Source of the DNA: Hydra vulgaris
Lineage: Eukaryota; Cnidaria; Hydrozoa; Anthoathecata; Hydridae
Reading direction: 5' to 3'
DNA: 64,000 nucleotides
NCBI RefSeq assembly: GCF_038396675.1
Contig: NC_088921.1
Span: 13,487,001-13,551,000 of the forward strand
Each line of letters starts with the position of its first letter. Positions within the stretch are counted from its first letter, which is position 1. Made by a program: the position numbers and the translations under genes. The notes under the pieces were generated by a model. The model did not search any database. It saw only the letters and a program-made list of their open reading frames with translations, and was not told the DNA's origin. Positions 57,354-64,000 of the stretch are shown piece after piece.

Positions 57354-59999
57354 TAAGCCTGTCAAAACTTGCAAAAATGCTTGCCCGGGTACCCGTTGAA
57401 CAATCGGGCGAGTACTCGGGTACCCGTTAAAAAACAATGTTTTTTTTTATAAAAGTAGTACTTATAAAAAATAAAAAACAATAAAACGTCTCAATCAATG
57501 ATGTCACTTATTTAAAATTTCATTTAAATCTAAAATTTATTTTACATTAGGTGTCCAGATTACTCAACTTCCAATTACGGTTAAGAAAAACTAAAATGTC
57601 TACTGTTTTGGGTGCCAATGACGCACGCCGTCAATTGACTACATGTCCAGCAGTTGAAAAAGTGCATTCTGCACCGAAGTCGCAGGTACGCACATGTACT
57701 TGCGAGCCAAAATAGAAAGCTTTGAGAAACGTTTGGTGTTATTTTGCTAAAACTCTAAGATATTTCCGCTGACAGTCAATGACGTTTCCAAAAGGTAAGA
57801 CGCCAATTCATCCATTTGTCCAAACTCTTCGTTGGCTGTGCACAGCAATGCTAGTTCATCAAAAACATTATCTTTTGGTCCGGTTCTAAATGATCCCGTG
57901 CTCGCTTTGGCATCGGTTCTTCTAAATTTTCTTCTAATACTGGCATAACAATAGCTTCCGTTTCAGTTTTAATGGCGGAGTATGTTTCATTTTGAATAGG
58001 GAAAAAATTTTAAAAGCTTATAACGTGGATTTAATATAGACGCTCTTGGTCCAGGTAGTACACTAAATCCTTCCGGATAATATCGCTTTGTTATTTCAGT
58101 AGCAATGGCATTTCTGCAATTATTGGCAGCAGTGCATTCGTCTGGTTTTGCTGCTCAAACATTTCTTAGAACAATAGACAGTAGTGGATAAATTAAAGAC
58201 TACGAAGGATATTTCTGACCAGATGACATAGCTGTTACCTGCTTTAATGGTTTCAGAATGGGTATAATGGCTTGCGTAAGCATTCAGTTTTCATCTGTCA
58301 TTTGTAGAGTCGATGCGTTTTTTTTTGTTGTAAAATTTGGGCAGACAGCACAGCTCCAATCACCCAACGTAGCTTCACTAATCGTTCTAACATGTCTAAC
58401 GTGGGATTCTATCAAGTAGAGCAGTCTATGATGACTTTGAATGTTTTTTTATCATCCTTAGATCTCAGTGCTACTTGTTTGTTACGCAATTCCTGCATTG
58501 CTAAATTACTTCGCTTGAAGTGTGCAGCCAATTGCCTTGCAGCCCGAATCATATTCGCAATTGCTGAAAGTTTCAGACCAGCTCCAATGGCTAACTGTAG
58601 CGGTTGAGCAAAACAGCGCTGATTCGGCCGTTCATCAAGAAAGTCCATTGCTCGGTTTATATTTGAGCTGTTATCATGGATGTTGCCACTCGTCAGCAGC
58701 ATCCTGCAAACAAATACTGACGTTTTCTCCAGTGTGCCGTTCAGGACATTCTCGTGTCTGCAAGATTGCAAATTCCAGCTCCCATTCCGTGTTAACCCAA
58801 TGCGCAAATACACACATATATGCAATGTTTTGACATGTCCGTTGTAAAAGCGACAAACTGTGACTTCCCTAATTTCAGTTTCAGTGACTTGACCGTCTCG
58901 TTGTATCTTTTTTTTTTCAGCTTTGTGGTAGTCGAACGAGTTTTAACAACATAGTCTGGATCAACAAACTAAGAAATCCATCACCTTCAACTAAACTTAT
59001 CGGGTGTGCATCACGAGCAATGAAGTCTGCTATTTTTTGATCAAAACTAGTTCTCTTTTTTTTCGTCATTTAGGCCTCAAAGCTGTAATGAAAGACAAAA
59101 TGTTTGGTGTGCCCAAACTGCCTATGACATCAATATCCATATGATGTGTTCTCGTAAGATGGTGTCAGATAGTGCTTGTGTTGCCATCTTTCGCTGTCAA
59201 AGTTGCCTCACATTGCTTGCACTTCACCCTGTTTTTATCGATTCTGTCTGCATAAGACCACACTTTTGATACTTTACCCATTGTTTTCTATAAAATTAGT
59301 GTTTTAAAATGTTTTTAAAACATAATTAATGTTTTTAAAAGAAAGCATTAAGAAGAAAAAACAACAACTAGCTTTTACAAAACTTTAATTGATTACAAAT
59401 TTTTTGTATAACATTCTATTTATTTACGATAAACTTACTACGCACTTAAACTACTTTTTACAATTTTTTTTTCTAAAAACTGCATACCTTTTTAATAAGA
59501 AACTGAAAACATTTTATATATAATTTGCTTAACTGAAACTTGGAACTCTTTGAAAGATCTTCGAGAGAATTCTACTCTCCATCCTCTTTATTTTCATAAA
59601 TTTTTGCTTTAGAGACATGCTAGTTGGGGAAGTTCTCATTTACTTAGAAAAAAACATTTTACATAAAGTTAAGAATAAAAAGTGGGTTTCCGAATCAGAA
59701 AATCAAACAACTTTCCGAACGTTTTTATTAAATTTTTCAGAAATGCTAACGATGATAAAGAAATCAGAACTTTTTCTTCAAGATCTTATTTTACATATCA
59801 ATTTTATATTGTTAAATTGTTTTATTTCAATTAATGGTTAAAAGCTTAAAAATATATTTGAATTATTAATTTTTAAATTGAACCTTTGTGCTTTTTTGCA
59901 TTAACAACGGTTACCCGTTATTTGATAATGGTGCCCGGGCAATAATCGTTATTTGATAGTGGTGCCCGGGCAATAACCGGGTACCCGTTAACAGCCTTA
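57354..59999 (-). mobile_element. BED-finger hAT transposon, complete with target duplication
   Basis: TTTAAAGT occurs at 57346-57353 and 60000-60007, a perfect 8-bp target-site duplication. The ends TAAGCCTGT and, reverse complemented, TAAGGCTGT match at 8 of 9. Subterminal repeats are GC-rich for this DNA: GGGTACCCGTTGAACAATCG and CGGGTACCCGTT on the left, and two copies of CGTTATTTGATA.TGGTGCCCGGGCAATAA on the right. The element is 2,646 bp and encodes the transposase on the minus strand. Confidence 0.9.
57540..59281 (-). pseudogene. BED zinc-finger hAT transposase (ZBED-type), broken
   Basis: ATG at 59281: MGKVSKVWSYADRIDKNRVK CKQCEATLTAKDGNTSTIWH HLTRTHHMD, a BED finger with CxxC and HxxxxH. 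Then a catalytic-domain stretch with SSNINRAMDFLDERPNQRCF AQPLQLAIGAGL and a hydrophobic-helix region, then ERLVKLRWVIGAVLSAQI, and a C-terminal dimerisation block ECTFSTAGHVVN followed by RRASLAPKTVDILVFLNRNW (the family has SAS.ER.FSTAG.vvn..R..L.p..vd.L.fL..N). Several stops and shifts occur in the centre (for example near 58380 and 58900). Same family as animal ZBED proteins. Confidence 0.85.
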
Positions 60000-60073
60000 T
60001 TTAAAGTGGTACCCTTAAATATATCATATATCGATAAAACTTGATTTATCATCTAAAACTTTGATATATCACT

Positions 60074-61740
60074 CAGTGGCGGATACAAAGAGTAAGGTGG
60101 TGGGGGATACAAAGAGTATGGTGGTGGGGTAACTAACCCCAATAAGAAATATCAAACATCAAAATATTTTCGAAAAATTTTTAAAAGAAAAAACAAAATA
60201 CAAAAAATTATGCAGCAGCTAACTATTTACTTTTTTTAAACTAAAACAAAAACTAAAACTAAAGCAAAACTAAAACTATTACATTACAAAAAAATTGTTG
60301 CATTTTTAACATTTTTACTATATCGAAAAAAAACGATGAAAGTTTCGAAACATTTTAATGATATCATCATTAATTCATTCTATTATATACTTAGATAACA
60401 ATAAGAAACTGTAAATTACTATCGTTCTATTTTAAAAATTTTCTAAAACGAAAAATAATATATAGGTATAGTTTTAATAGTAAATTTTGTTTTTATTAAT
60501 TTAATTTTAAATTGTCGTATAATTTATATAGGTGATGAATATGCTAAAACTATTCATAAACATACTATAAAGATATTAAGTAAAAGACGTCAGAAGAAAA
60601 CTTAAATGCTATATTTATAACTACATTAAAGTTACTAGAAGATTTAGGTTAAAAAATCAAGACTCCACGAGTTACAGGAAAACAAACTAATCGCGCAAAC
60701 CTCAATACCAATGATCCTCTAACTTACTATAGAGTCAATGTTTATTTACCGTTACTTGATAGCATACTTCTAGATTTACATTTCAGATTTTCTGATGAAA
60801 CCTTAAACTCTTTTGAATTAAATGTAGCAATACCAAGAAATTTATTAAATAAAACAAAGACAGAGTTAACAGCATCCATAACTAATATACTGAGTTTTAT
60901 GAAAGGGCTGCCCAACATAAACACTGTTGATGAGAATGTCTAACTAATAAAAGTTTTTTCAGAATTTGAATTTTGGGAGCTAAAATGGAAAGGCGCAATC
61001 AAAAAGCAACATGACCTACCTAAATTTGCACTGGAAGCATACAAGCAATGTGATGGTAATGTCTTCCTCTTAATTAAATTATTTTACAGCTGTTTTGCGC
61101 CCTTCCTCCTAGCGTTTCTTCGGGAGTACGGAGTTTCTCGGTTTTAAAAAGACTTAAAACTTGGTTGAGATCCAATATAGGATAAGAACGATTAAAAGTA
61201 TAAGCAAGGATGCATATCCATAGAGATGGTATCATAAATGTCGAAAAGATTATTGCTAGTTTTGCATCTTCGAAAACTAAAAAGCTCAACTTTATATTGT
61301 TGTTTCTTAAATTTATAAAAGTCTTTATTAATAAAAAGAATATACTAAAGATATTACTTTGTTGCACATTACAGATTGGGCCAGATTTACCTATAGGCAG
61401 ACAGGACTGCAGCCTGTGTACCATGATTTTAGCAGGTTCAATTTTTAAATGGGATATCGTTGAAAAAAAATTGTGGTATTTAGAAGTGTTTAGGGCCCCA
61501 AAAATTTTTCTTTCTAGGGCAATCGAGGATATGAATCCGTCCCTTATATCAGACTAAATAATTACTTTCATTTTTTGATTTTTTCAAGATATTTATATAC
61601 AGAAACATTCAAAATACTTATAAGCAAACTTTTCTTAAATTATTCTAAATAATCAAATGAAAAACCTGAAAGAAAAAAAGCGGATTTTTTTTGATGTTGA
61701 TCAAATTACCCCCTAGGACAAGGACCTGGATCCGCCACTG
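60074..61740 (+). mobile_element. Second hAT transposon, complete ends
   Basis: ATATCACT at 60066-60073 and 61741-61748 is a perfect 8-bp duplication. The ends read CAGTGGCGGATAC and, reverse complemented, CAGTGGCGGATCC. It lies 74 bp from the BED-hAT element. A 24-bp tandem duplication (GATACAAAGAGTA.GGTGGTGG at 60082 and 60106) is inside its left end. Length 1,667 bp. Confidence 0.9.
60600..61230 (+). pseudogene. hAT transposase C-terminal remnant
   Basis: Frames give TPRVTGKQTNRANLNTNDPL TYYRVNVYLPLLDSILLDLH FRFSDETLNSFELNVAIP, a block of the ZMYM/THAP-type hAT transposases (...YY.i.iy.P.lD.ii..L..RF), then the dimerisation region LPPSVSSGVRSFSVLKRLKT WLRSNIG.ERLKSIS, matching sEr.FSalkrlKtwLRst...erL..la. 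The N-terminal two-thirds with the catalytic residues are absent. Confidence 0.75.
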
Positions 61741-61924
61741 ATATCACTTAAACAAAGATATATTATATAAAACTTGATATATCACTGAAACTATAATATA
61801 CCATTTATCGATAAAATTTCATAGCGTTCTAAGAGTTTTCTTGACAATAACATGTTTATATTTAAAAAAACAATTGTTTTATTTTACTTTAAAAAGCAAT
61901 GTTGAGTTTCTTTGATAAGAAGCA

Positions 61925-62340
61925 TTATTTGTTAAATTACGTTATACTTTGTTAAACTTGTTAAACCACGTTATATAATGTTACATTTTGTATATTATAC
62001 ATTGCATTATATTAAGTAACAGAATTGTAACGTAATGAAGTGTAAATATATTAGAGATATATTTAGAAATTGAAAACTTTTTTACCACAAGACACCAGAG
62101 AGGGATAAAAATCTTTTCAACGCTATCTTAAATTTATTTGTTAAATTACGTTATACTTTGTTAAACTTGTTAAACCACGTTATATAATGATACATTTTGT
62201 ATATTATACATTGCATTATATTAAGTAACAGAATTGTAACGTAATATGGTAAATATATTAGAGATATATTTAGAAATTGAAAACTTTTTTACCACTAGAC
62301 ACCAGAGAGGGATAAAAATCTTTTCAACGCTATCTTATAT
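61925..62340. repeat. Two tandem copies of a 209-bp unit
   Basis: GTTAAATTACGTTATACTTT starts at 61931 and again at 62140. The copies run nearly identical through ATTGCATTATATTAAGTAAC and ACACCAGAGAGGGATAAAAA to CGCTATCTTA. Differences are a few bases, so the duplication is recent. Confidence 0.9.
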
Positions 62341-62915
62341 TTACAAATTACAATTCAATAATAGAATTCAGACTTCATCAAGGAATGTCTTGGTTTTGAT
62401 GGCCAGAATTTAAATTGAACATAAATCTTTTGTACTGATGTAATATCTTTGTATTTGTGATGAGAGGCTCGTTGATATTACGACAAGTAGTATGTTTTTT
62501 AACTTGATACTAATATTTTTATATAACTTTGATGTTGCTATCAAATACGACAATACAATAATCTAATCATATATCTGTATTCTTCCGATTTAGTTTCTGC
62601 GTTTTTAAGGGGCAACTACCCTCAAATTTTTTCAAAAATTGAAAAATTATAGATTTCTTTATAAGATTTTGCTTAATTTATGTTTTTTTGAACCCAAGTA
62701 AAAAAATATTTGCATAGCAACGCGTTGCTGTGGGGGTAAATGCTATGGTTGGTGAACTTATTCTGGAGTACTGTTTCAAATATGTTTTAATTTATATCTT
62801 CTTTGCTAAATAATATTCTGTTCCTTATTATACTCAAACATTGGCCATTTACAATTGCGATTTTATCAAGTTATCACAGCTAATTTATCTAACAGCAGAA
62901 ACAAAAAAATATGAT
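62341..62915. other. Host-like DNA without a recognisable gene
   Basis: AT-rich; no family recognised. Confidence 0.4.
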
Positions 62916-62919
62916 AAAA

Positions 62920-63997
62920 TCCTTTAGATTTTTTAAATGATTTGGATGTTATTAAGAACACAAAAATGAATGATAGAGTAAAGCAGAGAACAAAGTACCA
63001 CAAAAAAAGCAGAGTATTTAATGTGCAGAAAGATAAAAATGCATGTAATGTAAGTGGATGTGAGTTAAATAGCAGTAATATTTTAGGCGCATCTGCTAAG
63101 AAAAATAAATTCATTACAAATGAACCAAGTAAAAACATTAAAAAAATTAGTGGTTACGGTATTATAGATACTGAGATTTTATCTAAGTTAAGTTCTTTCA
63201 TTGTTAATTTGTCCTCAATGTGAAAACTGTGCAAGTACCTAGGTTATTACCATGAAAAAAAGAAAGGACTAGCATCGTTGCTATATTTGAAGTGTACTAC
63301 ACTATCTTGTGATTATAAATATGAATTTTATACATCAGATAATTGTGTTAAAGAGTTTGATATTAAAACAGGACAATATATGCAATGAGAGTATTAGGAC
63401 ATGGTCATACTGGAATTGAAAAATTTACTCAGCTTATGAATATACCTTAACCCATGACACCCAAAAATTACATAAAAATAGCAAAAAAAACTGAACCAGG
63501 AATTCCTGTTGATATTGTTCACAAAATCAAGTTAATATATGCTGATTTAATATATGCTGATTTAAGTAAAGATTCTGAATTAGTAAAGTGTCTGCATGGC
63601 AAAACCCAGAATTGTAATGAGAGTTTTAATAATTGAATATGGGAAAAATTAAAGTAATTATGTTGGTTTAGCCAGTTTAGAGTTCGGAGTGAACGATGCT
63701 GTTGCAAACTACAACATTGGTATGAAGTCTGTTATTTTAATTTATGAAAAACTAAATATGAAACCAGGACATTTTACTTTAGCTGGTTGCAGACTCATAA
63801 ACAAAAAACGAATAAATCTATTATCATTTAAATCGAGTGAAAGTTTTAAGATTAAACGAAAGTTGTTACGACGTCAAATATTGTCAAAGAATGATCACCA
63901 AAAGTCAATAGAAAAGGCCAAGAAATATTATAAATCTGGTAAATTTAAAAATATTCTTTTAAAAAGTAATTTTTTTAAAGAAATATTTATGAAATAA
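62920..63997 (+). pseudogene. Mutator-like transposase-domain repeat protein, core deleted
   Basis: Readable: NTKMNDRVKQRTKYHKKSRV, DTEILSKLSSFIVNLSSM, FDIKTGQYMQ, then MTPKNYIKIAKKT, then DIVHKIKLIYADLIYADLSK DSELVKCLHGKTQNCNESFN N, and, after a stop, NDAVANYNIGMKSVILIYEK LNMKPGHFTLAGCR. The order (FDiN.r..YaMR, MP.PMT..NY.k, KCLHGKTQN.NESFN, vyDAVa.FNiG) is that of a Mutator-like transposase-domain family common in Hydra and arthropods. The segment between NYIKIAKKT and KIKLIYADL, which holds the catalytic DDE core, is missing. A small duplication (ATATGCTGATTTA at 63538 and 63553) repeats IYADL. Confidence 0.65.
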
Positions 63998-64000
63998 ACA

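Overview
The window is two unrelated kinds of DNA joined end to end without a gap. Bases 1 to about 33,826 are bacterial: closely packed genes of moderate GC, with a complete SusC/SusD/SusE starch-utilisation locus, a type IX secretion sorting domain, the neighbour pairs ssb-gldE and era-der, SiaB/SiaC/SpoIIE signalling proteins and a two-component propeller sensor. This set points to the Bacteroidota, probably class Bacteroidia; I cannot name a genus. Bases from about 33,830 to 64,000 are very AT-rich eukaryotic repeat DNA: (TA)n tracts, non-LTR reverse transcriptase pieces, a pogo/Tigger-like transposon, two hAT transposons with perfect 8-bp target duplications, hAT-type MITEs, a tRNA-derived SINE and other degenerate repeat proteins. 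Base composition and repeat proteins look like a cnidarian, most like Hydra (inference from family resemblance; no search was run).

The bacterial block does not come from a living bacterium as it stands. I recognise 27 bacterial gene loci and 26 are broken by in-frame stops, frameshifts, internal deletions or fusions, including genes no bacterium can lose (valS, era, der, ssb, coaE). Damage also hits key residues: the ValS HIGH box reads HMGR, the Era P-loop lysine is Ile, and the SusD lipobox Cys is Tyr. Short tandem duplications and fold-back (inverted-copy) insertions scar both the bacterial and the host-like half, as if both had aged under one mutational process. The reading I favour is a large bacterial insertion decaying in an animal nuclear genome; an assembly chimera or uncorrected reads is the main alternative.

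Layout of the bacterial half: glycoside hydrolase end (1-265), YbhN-type membrane protein (286-1290), rsmA (1411-2221), TPR protein (2299-2923), valS (3048-5690), YfiR/PAS/SpoIIE regulator (5772-8180), starch locus on the minus strand (susC 18781 down to an alpha-amylase ending at 8259), a control region with two palindromic LacI-type operators (19375, 19476), and divergently a GH13 lipoprotein and an SLC45-like sugar transporter (19846-22090). Then come a PD-(D/E)XK nuclease, an hdrA fragment, gldE fragment, ssb, nucleotidyltransferase, dnaJ fragment, coaE, siaC, siaB and der fragments, era, rluB, wecB and a propeller sensor that is cut by the junction. Several neighbouring fragments are fused, showing deletions. 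The one intact gene is wecB (31588-32730, 380 codons, all recognisable catalytic motifs present), about 1.1 kb from the junction; it is the best candidate for a retained or domesticated gene.

Layout of the host-like half: TA satellite (34.1-34.7 kb), diverged 365-bp tandem repeats (37.4-38.3 kb), two hAT MITEs (38.4 and 39.3 kb), SINE (41.4 kb), reverse transcriptase pieces (43.3-44.5 and 45.3-45.7 kb), a complete pogo-like element (51437-54443) inserted into an older repeat-family gene (about 50.8-55.6 kb), a complete BED-finger hAT (57354-59999) with a second hAT 74 bp downstream (60074-61740), a 209-bp tandem duplication (61.9-62.3 kb) and a Mutator-like transposase remnant running to the right edge.
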